DNA of 64,000 bases from Flavivirga rizhaonensis (GCF_004791695.1 NZ_SRSO01000022.1:31663-95662); one strand, 5' to 3'. Positions 17,109 through 26,044 are shown, counted from the first letter of the stretch. Translations and numbers: made by a program. The notes: generated from the sequence alone by a model not told the origin.

Positions 17109-18344
17109 GTGCAAAAACTAAAAGAAGCCAATTTATATAGAAGCGAACTGATTCCTGTAAGTGGAAAATTAGTAGAGCGTTATAACAAATGTTTAGTAAA
17201 ACTTGGGTTTACCAAAACAAAGTTAAAAACGTTTCATATAGACGGTATAGGCTGGAGCCCAGAAGTAGCAGAAGAAAAAGAGAATCTTCATTACTTAAAT
17301 AACGGAGAAGCGAATCCACACGGGATCATTATTTCGCCATTGCAAAAAGGCAAGCCTGTGTATTTACCGTATCATACTTTTGATAGGGAAATGATGCAGC
17401 AGATCTTTAAAATCTATGGAGATAAAATCAATGATATTACCAGGGATTCAGCAATTTGTATTGATTTTGATCAAAAGATAGATGCTTTTTATGAACCTTT
17501 GGATGTGTTGAAATATAATACAGTACACATTAATTTTCACTTAATGAATAACCTGTATCATCAGCAAAATGAACAATTCCAACTCATTGAAAAATTTAAA
17601 GAAGGTCATAACTTTATAGATGAAGAAATTCATTTAGAATTATTGCATTCCGCTAAAACCTATGGAGACTTACGAACTAGAGATTTAGAATTGCCTGCTA
17701 TAGATTTCTCTGTGAGTTCCTTTTATACTAGAGCCTTTGGAGGTGTATATGTATTACGTGATTTTATTACACCTATCGTAGTTTTTGAAGATGAAAAGTG
17801 GCATAAAGAAGCTATTAAGGACACGAATTATGAGGTGTTAATTTATCACATACATCAATCGGAGTTAATGGATAAATTACGCGATCATGTTATTATAGAA
17901 TATGATTTAGAAGTAGCAGTAAAAACAGAGCGTTACGAGCGTATTAAAAAATACGAAATGACACAATACCTGGAAAAAACAGAGCATCCGGTTAAAGATA
18001 TTCTAGAAAACCCTATTTTGTATAAAAGTTACCTAAATAAATTAGATATTGAATCTCGTAAAAAAGTGATGAGTGTGGAGCGTTATTTGGAAAAATTGGA
18101 AACAAGTAATCAATATAAAATAGCCGATATTGTTGATTCAAAATTATTTGAAGCATTGCATAAACCACATTCCTCTTTAGAAGCAAAACACCAAGATTTA
18201 ATTTGGAAACTGCTGGTAAACGTATCGCCTAAAGACATTTTATATTGGTATTGGTACGATAAAGAAGATTTTTATGCTAGTTTTAAGTCATGGGATGATT
18301 CACTTAAAGAATGGGCCATAGCAATTATTCGTAGCAAAATTTAA
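17109..18344 (+). CDS. Conserved-looking soluble protein of unknown function in the AAA+ locus
   Basis: A 411-residue protein with a GTG start at 17109 (MQKLKEANLYRSELIPVSGKLVERYNKCL). It has no signal or membrane segment and contains a GWSPEVAEEKENLHYLNNGEANPHGIIISP segment and a tryptophan/tyrosine-rich end (KDILYWYWYDKEDFYASFKSW). I recognise no catalytic motif and no family I can name with confidence. It lies 145 bases after nudK, the gap being filled by repeats, and in the same direction as the ATPase. Likely part of the same system. Confidence 0.6.
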   Translation: MQKLKEANLYRSELIPVSGKLVERYNKCLVKLGFTKTKLKTFHIDGIGWSPEVAEEKENLHYLNNGEANPHGIIISPLQKGKPVYLPYHTFDREMMQQIFKIYGDKINDITRDSAICIDFDQKIDAFYEPLDVLKYNTVHINFHLMNNLYHQQNEQFQLIEKFKEGHNFIDEEIHLELLHSAKTYGDLRTRDLELPAIDFSVSSFYTRAFGGVYVLRDFITPIVVFEDEKWHKEAIKDTNYEVLIYHIHQSELMDKLRDHVIIEYDLEVAVKTERYERIKKYEMTQYLEKTEHPVKDILENPILYKSYLNKLDIESRKKVMSVERYLEKLETSNQYKIADIVDSKLFEALHKPHSSLEAKHQDLIWKLLVNVSPKDILYWYWYDKEDFYASFKSWDDSLKEWAIAIIRSKI

Positions 18345-18643
18345 TAGTTTTAGACTAACTTTATATATAGTAATTAATAAATTCCTTCCCTTGCAAAGGG
18401 AAGGTGGATTTAATTCTTTAAGAGAATTAAAGACGGAAGGGTAAAATAAACCACCTCGTCTTTTGATTTTAAGAAATCAAAATCCACTCCTCCTTAAAAA
18501 AAGGAGGAGAATAACTAAAAGAGTAATTAACAAGTATGAGTAAGAAACTTCAAGCTTCCAACTTCATACTTCAAACGATATAAAATAACAAGCATGAGTA
18601 AGAAACTCCAAACTTCTAACTTCGTACTTCAAACTTTTAAAAC
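18345..18643. repeat. Repeat-packed intergenic region including a 48-base tandem pair
   Basis: Contains palindromes ccttcccttgcaaagggaag (18384-18403), ttgattttaagaaatcaa and ctcctccttaaaaaaaggag (18487-18506), then two direct copies of a 48-base unit at 18529-18576 and 18587-18634, differing at five positions by my count. Each copy contains an ATG-led mini-ORF (MSKKLQASNFILQTI and MSKKLQTSNFVLQTFKTWD); the second overlaps the start codon of the next gene. Confidence 0.75.
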
Positions 18644-19165
18644 ATGGGACTAGAATTAATAATTTTTATTGCAGCTATATTTTTTGGAGCCTTTCTATAT
18701 TGGAGAGAGTCTCGTAGTAATGGTATATATCGTTTTTTTAATAAAGTTTTTAATTCGAAAGCATTGCAAATGAAGTCTACAGATAAAAAGGGCTTTGTAT
18801 ATAAACAAACATTCTTGGTGCGACTCATTTTTATTGGATTTCTATTTTTAATAGGTATTGTTATTACTCGTTTTTTAATTCCAATAGACATTGCAACTAT
18901 TTCAATATTTGCTTCAATGATTGTTGGTACACTAGCTGGCACTTATTTAGCTAATTTTGTATTTAAGTCTGGAGAAGTTATTGAAGAAAAATCAGATTCT
19001 TTAGAAGACATTGTGCATGATACCATTGAAAAAGGGAAAGATTTTATTGAAGATTTAAAAACTAAAGATGCAGAAGTGGTTGAAGATGAAAAGGATGTAA
19101 ACAAAGCACCAAAAAAAGAAGAGAAAAGTGCTAGAGAACGTTTAAAAGATAAAGGGCTGTTGTAA
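18644..19165 (+). CDS. Small membrane protein with charged cytoplasmic tail
   Basis: A 173-residue protein with a first span at residues 1-17 (MGLELIIFIAAIFFGAFLYW). After a basic loop come two further spans (VRLIFIGFLFLIGIVITRFL and IASMIVGTLAGTYLANFVF-like), and then a tail of about 65 residues that is strongly charged and predicted helical (EEKSDSLEDIVHDTIEKGKDFIEDL... EEKSARERLKDKGLL). It belongs to the AAA+ locus by position and direction. The layout suits a membrane anchor for the coiled-coil or ATPase proteins. Family not recognised. Confidence 0.6.
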   Translation: MGLELIIFIAAIFFGAFLYWRESRSNGIYRFFNKVFNSKALQMKSTDKKGFVYKQTFLVRLIFIGFLFLIGIVITRFLIPIDIATISIFASMIVGTLAGTYLANFVFKSGEVIEEKSDSLEDIVHDTIEKGKDFIEDLKTKDAEVVEDEKDVNKAPKKEEKSARERLKDKGLL

Positions 19166-19311
19166 AGTATGCAGTGTTCAGTATATCAGTATACAATAAA
19201 AGTGATCATTAAGGAATAAATAGATTTGAAATTAAGAAAAAAGAAAATATTATAGAGTAAGAGTAAATACTGCAAACTGCGACTGATTACTGAATACTTA
19301 AAAAAAAGAAT

Positions 19312-21000
19312 ATGATTAAAAATTACTGGAATAGAGGAAAACGTCAAAAGATTACAACACTAATTATTGCGTTAATCTTACTGATCTTATTATTTGTTTT
19401 ACGCGACGATTATCAGCCAGCGTTATTATTTGTTAGAAAATTTATTTTCATCATTTTATTAAGTGCTATTGTTTTATTCTTTGGGTTAAAAAAGTTTAGA
19501 AATTCTGCAAGCACAGGAAGACGTCTAGGTGTTTTAGGATTATTAGTTGTTTTCTTCGGGATTTTATATGTTGCTGGATGGCACTTTAAAATGTATGATT
19601 ATATGAAGACTTATAATGTTTTTAATAATCTGAACAGAGTTGAAATTAATGAGTTACCCCTAACACAAAATGAAAGAATTCAACCATTAAGAAATGTGTT
19701 TTCTATGGCCAATGAAAGTGTTGGAGAGACTAAAGACGTCTCATTGCCACATTTAGTAAGAATAGGAGATGAGAATAAATGGACCATGGCTATTCAGCCA
19801 ACAGAAAAGTATGTATGGCAAGGTATGACTGATAATACCGAAGAAGTTTTCGCGGTGTCCAGTACGACACCTTTTCCAAGATTTTCTAACGAGAATAGAA
19901 TTCCAGTAACCTTTTCAATAGGAGAATCATTAAAGTTTAGCAGAAATACTTATAATGCAGTAGTACAACGTTTTAACTTTTTTCAGTTATTCACTATAGA
20001 GCCCAGTGATACTTATTACATGAAAAATGATACAGGGCAATGGGTAGAAGTTGTAAGTTTAATTAAATGGAAAGGCTTTTTGTTTCCCTATCCAACCTTT
20101 GGAGGTGTGATGGTTATTGAAAACGGTGAACACGATTTTAATGATTATATGGAACGTATTTTAATAGGAAAGGGAACTTATATAAGTCCTGATGAGATGA
20201 AGAATCATCCTTATCTCACCAGACAAAATACATTAGCAGAAAAAGTATCACGTTTACAAGCAGAATCTTTAAAATTTTTAGGAGGTTTCAGTGATCCGTT
20301 GCCATGGAATATGGAAACTGCTGTTAAGATTCCTAATTTACCAGATGATCAGAATCAACAACCATTCGTAACCGATTTCGATTTTTCCGATACTGATTCA
20401 GATGGATATAGTGGTTTGTATCATTGGTTTGGCTTAGAACCAGTGGGGGATGAGCGAACCAGTTTAACTTTTAGTGTTTTTATACCTGCTGATGGTACCG
20501 ACAAGATATATTATTATGATCATGCATCAAAAAAGCAAGGTTATGCTGGGGTTTCTGCCATGCCTTTAAAAGTTATTGAATCTCGTAAAGAATTTGATTG
20601 GTCAGTGAATAAACCCGTTGAATTCAGACCTTATATAAAAGATCTTGCTGGAAGAAAGCGTATGTTCTTTTTGGGTACAATATCGGCTATAAGAGAAGGT
20701 TCCGATAATTTTGATGGTTCGGCAACTCCAGACTTAGCATTGATAGATAGCGAGTATAGAGATGTTATTTGGATTGATGTAAAACACCCGAGTCAATGGG
20801 ATAAAACAGTTTACGACCAGCTGAATGAAGCCTGGAGAGCTAGTGAAGGTATAGGCTATTATTTTGCAGAAGACACTAAAGAGATAGATGTATCTGAAAC
20901 TGTAAAAGACTCTATAAATATTGCTCCAGTAGTTGATAAAAAGGCAGAAGAAATTGAAAGATTACAGAAACAAATTGATTCTTTGAAGGCTGTTAATTAA
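19312..21000 (+). CDS. Large membrane-anchored protein of unknown function
   Basis: The 562-residue protein starts with a basic segment (MIKNYWNRGKRQK) and three membrane spans (about 18-36, 42-61 and 74-93). About 430 residues of soluble beta-rich sequence follow, then a final short coiled coil (EEIERLQKQIDSLKAVN). The soluble part contains KWTMAIQPTEKYVWQGMTDN, KWKGFLFPYPTFGG and YHWFGLEPVGDERTSLTFSVF. The topology suggests a periplasmic domain anchored beside the 173-residue protein and the following 92-residue one (11 bases later). I cannot name a family. It is a strong candidate for the membrane platform of the AAA+ system. Confidence 0.6.
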   Translation: MIKNYWNRGKRQKITTLIIALILLILLFVLRDDYQPALLFVRKFIFIILLSAIVLFFGLKKFRNSASTGRRLGVLGLLVVFFGILYVAGWHFKMYDYMKTYNVFNNLNRVEINELPLTQNERIQPLRNVFSMANESVGETKDVSLPHLVRIGDENKWTMAIQPTEKYVWQGMTDNTEEVFAVSSTTPFPRFSNENRIPVTFSIGESLKFSRNTYNAVVQRFNFFQLFTIEPSDTYYMKNDTGQWVEVVSLIKWKGFLFPYPTFGGVMVIENGEHDFNDYMERILIGKGTYISPDEMKNHPYLTRQNTLAEKVSRLQAESLKFLGGFSDPLPWNMETAVKIPNLPDDQNQQPFVTDFDFSDTDSDGYSGLYHWFGLEPVGDERTSLTFSVFIPADGTDKIYYYDHASKKQGYAGVSAMPLKVIESRKEFDWSVNKPVEFRPYIKDLAGRKRMFFLGTISAIREGSDNFDGSATPDLALIDSEYRDVIWIDVKHPSQWDKTVYDQLNEAWRASEGIGYYFAEDTKEIDVSETVKDSINIAPVVDKKAEEIERLQKQIDSLKAVN

Positions 21001-21011
21001 ATTAAAGAAGT

Positions 21012-21290
21012 ATGTTAGGACTTGGAGGTTCAGGACATTTTAAAGCTGTCTTACAAAGGCGTAAAGATCGTAAAGATAAGAACAGTGATAAGTTTGATAA
21101 AAAGAAACTACTCAATAAAAGGTATGGAAAAAAGCTTGAATTTAATTCTCCAAACTTAAGAGCATCTGAGCTTGAAAGGTTAAAAGCAGGAATAAGGAGT
21201 AACCTTAAAAAAGATAGATTAAAGGATTATTTATTGTTTCTAATTATTTTTTTGATCCTTTTTACTTTGTTTTATTATTTCATGAATTAA
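21012..21290 (+). CDS. Small basic tail-anchored membrane protein
   Basis: A 92-residue protein that begins MLGLGGSGHFKAVLQRRKDRKDKNSDKFDKKK, is very rich in Lys/Arg through residue 72, and ends in a single hydrophobic span (YLLFLIIFLILFTLFYYFMN), i.e. tail-anchored with the basic part in the cytoplasm. It lies 11 bases after the 562-residue membrane protein gene, surely the same transcript, and is the last gene of the locus before a long hairpin. No family recognised. Confidence 0.6.
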   Translation: MLGLGGSGHFKAVLQRRKDRKDKNSDKFDKKKLLNKRYGKKLEFNSPNLRASELERLKAGIRSNLKKDRLKDYLLFLIIFLILFTLFYYFMN

Positions 21291-21316
21291 TTTCAATTTA
21301 TATAAGAGAAAATAGA

Positions 21317-21449
21317 AGAGGCTGTCTAAAAAGTAAGTTTTTAGTTTAAATGTCACATTGAGCGCAGTCGAAATGCTTTAGTTTTCAAAACATTATAACT
21401 TCGACTGCGATCAGTTTGACAATAATTAATTGCTTTTTAGACAGCCTCT
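21317..21449. repeat. 133-bp nested inverted repeat between convergent genes
   Basis: The outer arms 21317-21333 and 21433-21449 are perfect reverse complements (agaggctgtctaaaaag). Inside lies a second, imperfect pair built from the dispersed repeat (tgtcacattgagcgcagtcg and ttcgactgcg...gtttgaca). It separates the end of the AAA+ locus from the convergent lipocalin-like gene and, with flanking T and A runs, could terminate both transcripts. Its structure is also that of a miniature inverted-repeat element. Confidence 0.8.
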
Positions 21450-21468
21450 TTATTACATATAGTATTAC

Positions 21469-21903
21469 TTACTGTTTTACAAACGTATTTGTATATACGG
21501 TAGTTTCATTATTGAAAGTTTCTTCAAATTTTAATACTAATGTAGTTGAGTTAAGTGTAACTATTTCATAAGTATTAGTATCAGCTAATTCTACATCAGA
21601 AGTAATACTATTACCATTAATAGAATATATATCATTTAATGTAATAGATGAACATGTCGTAGCATTTTGATTTTCTTTAAAATGAGATACATAAGAGACT
21701 TGTGTATCTGTAAAAGTAAGCGTATCTAATAAATCACATTCGTCTAGTACTTCATTAGTACCATCTTCAGTTTCTTCAGTCCATTTCCATGTGCCAATAA
21801 TTAATTCAGCATTGCTTTTTGTAGGTGAATCATCATCACTACTACAAGAAAAAGTTAAACAAGCTGTAATAATTGTTAATAACGTAAGTTTTAAGGTTTT
21901 CAT
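21469..21903 (-). CDS. Lipocalin-like lipoprotein
   Basis: A 144-residue protein with a lipoprotein signal (MKTLKLTLLTIITACLTFSC20) and an SSDDDS linker typical of exported Bacteroidota lipoproteins. After it comes a beta-barrel-like domain with the lipocalin-like start AELIIGTWKWTEETEDG and alternating strand pattern to the end. Proteins like this are common surface or periplasmic lipoproteins in Flavobacteriaceae, with unknown ligands. It is convergent with the AAA+ locus and stands alone. Confidence 0.7.
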   Translation of the reverse strand: MKTLKLTLLTIITACLTFSCSSDDDSPTKSNAELIIGTWKWTEETEDGTNEVLDECDLLDTLTFTDTQVSYVSHFKENQNATTCSSITLNDIYSINGNSITSDVELADTNTYEIVTLNSTTLVLKFEETFNNETTVYTNTFVKQ

Positions 21904-22020
21904 TTTCTATTTGGGGTTTTAATTAAAGCAAATTAAAGAAATATGGTTGTATAAATATCTATTAAGAAGTACTTAATCGTATTTTGGTGTTTTTAATCGA
22001 TGATTTTTATACTTAATTGT

Positions 22021-22971
22021 TTAAAACACCAATTCCATTTTAATATCACTTCGTTTATAAGGTGTGTCAGGCTCTAAAGGTTTTTCGATAAATCCGTACT
22101 TTTTGTAGATATAAATAGCATTTTCTAAAGTTGTATTGGAGTAGAGTACAAGCTTTGGTAATCCGATAGATTTAGCAAAATCAATACAATGTTGCATGAG
22201 TTGTTGTCCTATTTTGTACCCTCGATGTTCTGGTGAAACAGCCATTTTTGTTAATTCAAAAAGGCCATCATTACCAATAGGCATGAGTGCAACAGTACCG
22301 ACTATTTGGTTATTGATTTTTGCAAAAAATATATGACCTCCTTTGTTTATAATATATTGTTCAGGTTTGCTTAAGACTTCTTCGTCATAAGGTTCTACAT
22401 AAAAAAATGTTTTCAACCACTCTACATTTAATTCATAAAAATCCTTGGCATATTGTTTATCAAAAGAAATGATTTCAAGTGCTTGTGTTGTATTCATTTT
22501 AATATTATTAATGATTGTTTCACTAAAACTTTTAGTGTTAAGTTTATTTTCCAATATGTTTAAGTGTTCAATTAAAGAAGAAGAACTTTCTAAGGTATAT
22601 TCTTTAATGACTTTATCAATAGCTTTCCAGATAGGTTTTAATCTTTCTAATACATCGTGTCCCTTACCTGATAGGGAAATTATTTTTTTTCGTTTATCTA
22701 ATTTATCCGAATCATATACAATTAAGCCTTTATCGTTTAATTTATTAATAGCTTGTGTTATGGCAGGCTGTGTAAATTGTAATGAGTTCTGTATTTCAGA
22801 ATTTGTTACACCCTTTTTGTTAACTATAATCTTAAATATTGGAAAAAGATAGGGGTCAAAGTCCACATTAAAATGATTGTAAACTAATTGAGTTTCTTTC
22901 ATCATATATTCACTTACTCTTTTAAGCCGAGAGCCCAATCCTAATTCTCCATATCCACGTAATGCATCCAT
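22021..22971 (-). CDS. MarR-type regulator fused to a GNAT acetyltransferase
   Basis: With the start at ATG 22971 (MDALRGYGELGLGSRLKRVSEYM) the protein has 316 residues; an ATG at 23034 would add an unlikely 21. Residues 1-150 are a winged-helix MarR domain, with recognition helix TQPAITQAINKLNDKGL and wing KLDKRKKIISLSGKG. Residues 160-316 are a GNAT domain with the acetyl-CoA motif MAVSPEHRGYKIGQQLM and NAIYIYKKYGF. Such fusions are known and are assumed to couple DNA binding with acetylation of a small molecule. It lies 69 bases downstream of the arginase-family gene in the same direction, so the two probably share a role in amino-acid metabolism. Confidence 0.8.
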   Translation of the reverse strand: MDALRGYGELGLGSRLKRVSEYMMKETQLVYNHFNVDFDPYLFPIFKIIVNKKGVTNSEIQNSLQFTQPAITQAINKLNDKGLIVYDSDKLDKRKKIISLSGKGHDVLERLKPIWKAIDKVIKEYTLESSSSLIEHLNILENKLNTKSFSETIINNIKMNTTQALEIISFDKQYAKDFYELNVEWLKTFFYVEPYDEEVLSKPEQYIINKGGHIFFAKINNQIVGTVALMPIGNDGLFELTKMAVSPEHRGYKIGQQLMQHCIDFAKSIGLPKLVLYSNTTLENAIYIYKKYGFIEKPLEPDTPYKRSDIKMELVF

Positions 22972-23039
22972 AGTATTATTATTTATATAAGTGCTTATGC
23001 AAATATATTGATTAATATTAAAAGTTTGATACATAGATA

Positions 23040-24050
23040 CTATGACTTTATAAAATCTGTAATTAAATAGGTAATAAGTTTTCCAACCTTAGTACTTGTT
23101 TTTTTATCTGGAGCAGCTTCACAGATATGTAAATAACAGGCGTTATCCTGTTCGGCAAAAAAGCTTAAAAATCGTCTGGTTTGATTAACACTAAAACCGC
23201 TAGGTGTGCAGGCGCTGCTTGGAATGTTTTCAATGGCATCACAATCTATTTCAATACCAAATGGTGCCTTAGAAATATGCATTAATGCACGATTTAATTC
23301 GGTTTTAAACTTTAATTCTTTTCTAATTTCTAAAGATTCAAATGTATTATACTTAATAGGTTTAAGTTTATTCAACTTATTAAATAATCTTTCTGAAGTA
23401 TAATTTTCATGTAGACCAAAAATAAAATAGTTTTTTAAAAACCCTTCAGCGTAAGCGTAACTAAAACCATTTCCGCTATGGCGCCCTTCCTCTGGTCTAA
23501 AATCTGAGTGCGCATCAAAATTAATGACATTAATAGGTTTGTTAAATGCTAATGAAGCGCCTTTAATATTTCCATAGGCATTATTGTGTCCGCCACCAAT
23601 GATAATTGGTTTTTTGCCTGCTAAAATTATCTGATTGATAGCATAAGATACGTAGTTGTCAATCTTCGCAACTATTTTTCTAGCTTTTAAAATATTTTTT
23701 TTCTTAGAAATGTCTAGCTCTGAAACCTCCATCATCTCTAAAGAAAAATCAAGATGTCCTAAAATTAAAACGTTCTCGGCCTTTGTATAATGATTACTTT
23801 GAATGTTTAACAAAACTTTAAGGGCAGACTCCCAAGCCTTTGAAGCTCCTATTTTCCCATGATTTGCAAATACACCTATATCTTCAGGTAAGCCAATTAT
23901 TACATAAGTAACATCCAAATTTTTAAGTTGTTCGTATATATTGGAAATGCTGGTTAATATTTTAACATGTTGGCCAAATTTGGATTCACCAAGGCGTTTG
24001 TTTAATAATTTATTTCGTGAAGAATTTTTAAATAAAACTAGTTTATCCAT
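23040..24050 (-). CDS. Arginase/agmatinase/formimidoylglutamase family hydrolase
   Basis: The 336-residue protein carries the ureohydrolase metal motifs in order: GGGHNNAYG (about residue 150), INFDAHSDFR (about 175-180) and EIDCDAI (about 265), which together hold the binuclear manganese site. The family hydrolyses guanidino or formimino groups of arginine, agmatine or formiminoglutamate. The overall sequence, with NNAYG after the first His, is closest to formimidoylglutamase-like members of Bacteroidota, but no other histidine-degradation gene is nearby, so the substrate is open. It is followed by the MarR-GNAT gene. Confidence 0.75.
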   Translation of the reverse strand: MDKLVLFKNSSRNKLLNKRLGESKFGQHVKILTSISNIYEQLKNLDVTYVIIGLPEDIGVFANHGKIGASKAWESALKVLLNIQSNHYTKAENVLILGHLDFSLEMMEVSELDISKKKNILKARKIVAKIDNYVSYAINQIILAGKKPIIIGGGHNNAYGNIKGASLAFNKPINVINFDAHSDFRPEEGRHSGNGFSYAYAEGFLKNYFIFGLHENYTSERLFNKLNKLKPIKYNTFESLEIRKELKFKTELNRALMHISKAPFGIEIDCDAIENIPSSACTPSGFSVNQTRRFLSFFAEQDNACYLHICEAAPDKKTSTKVGKLITYLITDFIKS

Positions 24051-24068
24051 TTTTAAGTAAATAAATTT

Positions 24069-24098
24069 TTGAGTACTAAAAATACACCATTATATTTG
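24069..24098 (+). promoter_or_regulatory. Bacteroidota-type housekeeping promoter
   Basis: TTG at 24069-24071, a 19-base spacer, and TATATTTG at 24091-24098 fit the primary-sigma consensus TTG-N19-TAnnTTTG of Bacteroidota. It points at the gene starting at 24174, giving a leader of about 70 bases. Confidence 0.75.
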
Positions 24099-24173
24099 TT
24101 TATGGCATAAAAAAAATAAACTATTAATATTATAGCAACACTAGATTTTAAAAACACTTAAAAACAAGTAATT

Positions 24174-25058
24174 ATGGAAAACAGTAAGAGCAATATGGGG
24201 CTTAAGGTAGGATTAGGAATTGCATTAGTTTTATTCTTAGGAACGGGGTTTTATACAATGAATTTGTATAAGAGTAGTAATCAGATACAAAAAGATTTAA
24301 CAGAAGAGAAGCAATTAGTTATGAACGATTTAAACGCTATGGCAAAACAATATGATGTGGCTATTAGCGAAAATGATGTCGCGAACAAAAATTTAATTGA
24401 TGCAAGAGGACGTATCCAAGGTTTAATTGATTCATTAAAGATTTCTGAAACGAATGTAAGAAGTTTATGGAGATACAAAAAGAAATATCAGTCATTACAA
24501 AAGGAAATGGATGTATTAATGGCACAAAATGATTCTTTAAGAGTTGAGAATTCATATTTAGCAACATCTTTAGATAGTACACGTGTACGTTTAGAAGAGC
24601 GCACTATGTTTACTGATTCTCTATTAGTTCAAAATAATGCTTTAGCTGAAGTAGTTGAAAATGCAGCAGTTTTGAATACGGTTGGATTAAAAGGATTTGG
24701 AGTTATTGAAAGAACTTCAGGAAAACTAATACCAACAGAGAGAGCTAGCCGTACAGACAAAATTAGAGTATGTTTTACTGTTGCTAAAAATGGTTTAGTT
24801 CAAGCTGGAGACCAAGAATTATATGTACAGGTAATAGATCCAAAAAATAATACTTTAGGATTAAACGATCAAGTTCATTTTGATGGGAAAACATTAAATT
24901 ACAGTATTATTAGTAAGTTTAACTACGAAAATGCTAGCCTTAATATATGTGAATTCGTAGCATCAAAAGGAAAAGATAATTTTGAAAAAGGACGTTATAT
25001 AGTTAACGTTTTTAATGAAAAAGACCTAGTATCAAGCTCAGAATTTACTTTAAAGTAA
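24174..25058 (+). CDS. Membrane-anchored coiled-coil protein of unknown function
   Basis: The 294-residue protein has one N-terminal span (about 10-30, GLKVGLGIALVLFLGTGFYTM). A periplasmic coiled coil follows (about 34-160, rich in LTEEKQLVMNDLNAM and SLRVENSYLATSLDSTRVRLEE), then a C-terminal beta-rich domain (about 170-294, TDKIRVCFTVAKNGLVQAGDQELYVQVIDPKNN). This is a common flavobacterial protein sometimes mislabelled as a chromosome-partitioning protein; I see no ATPase motif. It has its own promoter (24069-24098) and terminator (25082-25114). Confidence 0.65.
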   Translation: MENSKSNMGLKVGLGIALVLFLGTGFYTMNLYKSSNQIQKDLTEEKQLVMNDLNAMAKQYDVAISENDVANKNLIDARGRIQGLIDSLKISETNVRSLWRYKKKYQSLQKEMDVLMAQNDSLRVENSYLATSLDSTRVRLEERTMFTDSLLVQNNALAEVVENAAVLNTVGLKGFGVIERTSGKLIPTERASRTDKIRVCFTVAKNGLVQAGDQELYVQVIDPKNNTLGLNDQVHFDGKTLNYSIISKFNYENASLNICEFVASKGKDNFEKGRYIVNVFNEKDLVSSSEFTLK

Positions 25059-25081
25059 AACATAATAACACTTAAGAGCAG

Positions 25082-25114
25082 AAAAAGCCTCAAGTAAAAA
25101 CTTGAGGCTTTTTT
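25082..25114 (+). terminator. Rho-independent terminator
   Basis: A stem of 14 pairs, AAAAAGCCTCAAGT / ACTTGAGGCTTTTT, around an AAAA loop, running into a T run. It closes the coiled-coil protein gene. Confidence 0.9.
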
Positions 25115-25468
25115 ATACCATAATTTTGACTCTCAATTATTAGTTTTAATCTAAAAAAACATAAGAAAAACCACTGGATTTGTACTGAATTTAACTTACA
25201 AAATTGGTGTTATTGGGATTTGTCGGAAGAATCACCACTTATCTAATAATATGTTCTGGGCTTTCAAAGCGTTCACGAAATAGTGCATCTAAACAAATTT
25301 ATCTGCAAATTATAGAGAAATTTATTAGTAACTTTACAGAAGGTGTTATTTTACTATATACTGAAATATCATTATTGATAATGACTAAACAATATTTTAA
25401 TATTTGTTTTTTAATACGGATACATTACAGCTCCGAATGCATCTGAAGCAGCTTAAAAATTATAGACA
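25115..25468. other. Intergenic stretch before the Crp/Fnr-type gene
   Basis: About 350 bases. An 80-codon open frame (25204-25446) starts with a TTG-type codon and has no recognisable domain or good composition, so I do not call it. The region should hold the promoter of the Crp/Fnr gene; none is clear. Confidence 0.4.
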
Positions 25469-26044
25469 ATGAATCCAAATGTTATTTTTTTAAATTCATT
25501 TTTAGATGTTTCCGAAGAAACTTTTGAGAAGCTTGCCAGTATATCTACGTTTAGAAAACTTGAAAAGGGATATCAAATAGATAAACCAGGGGAGGTTCCT
25601 GATAAAATCTATATGCTTATATCTGGAATGGTACGTGCTTATCTTAGTTCTGAAAAAGGAAAGGAGTATAATAAAAATTTTTTTATGCCTTTTAGCTTTG
25701 TTGGGTCACTTACAGCTTTGATTAAAAAAAAACCTTCTAAACTAACTTATGAAACACTTACTGAGTGTAAAGTATATGAGTTAAATTTCGAAGAAATTAC
25801 TAGACTTTGTGCAGAAGATATTCATATTAGCAATTTGTATAACAAAGTTTTAGAACGCGTTTTTATTAAATATGAAGAACGTCAATTGGAGTTTATTTCT
25901 ATGGATGCTACAGAGCGATATTTAAGATTAAGAAAGAAAATATCTGGAATAGATGATTTAATTCCACAGTACCACATAGCATCGTATTTGAGTATAACTC
26001 CAGTACAATTAAGTAGAATCAGAAAAAAAATTGATAAGAATTAA
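25469..26044 (+). CDS. Crp/Fnr-family transcriptional regulator
   Basis: The 191-residue protein has an N-terminal cyclic-nucleotide-binding-type beta roll (about 10-120: KLEKGYQIDKPGEVPDKIYMLISGMVRAYL), a dimerisation helix, and a short C-terminal helix-turn-helix (LIPQYHIASYLSITPVQLSRIRKKI). The arginine/glutamate pocket needed to bind cAMP in E. coli Crp is not evident, as in most Bacteroidota members, so the signal is unknown. It stands alone between terminators; targets cannot be guessed. Confidence 0.85.
   Translation: MNPNVIFLNSFLDVSEETFEKLASISTFRKLEKGYQIDKPGEVPDKIYMLISGMVRAYLSSEKGKEYNKNFFMPFSFVGSLTALIKKKPSKLTYETLTECKVYELNFEEITRLCAEDIHISNLYNKVLERVFIKYEERQLEFISMDATERYLRLRKKISGIDDLIPQYHIASYLSITPVQLSRIRKKIDKN

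Noticed and set aside
25204..25446. 80-codon open frame before the Crp/Fnr-type gene
   Set aside because: Weak start (TTG), no domain or signal, composition like random AT-rich DNA.
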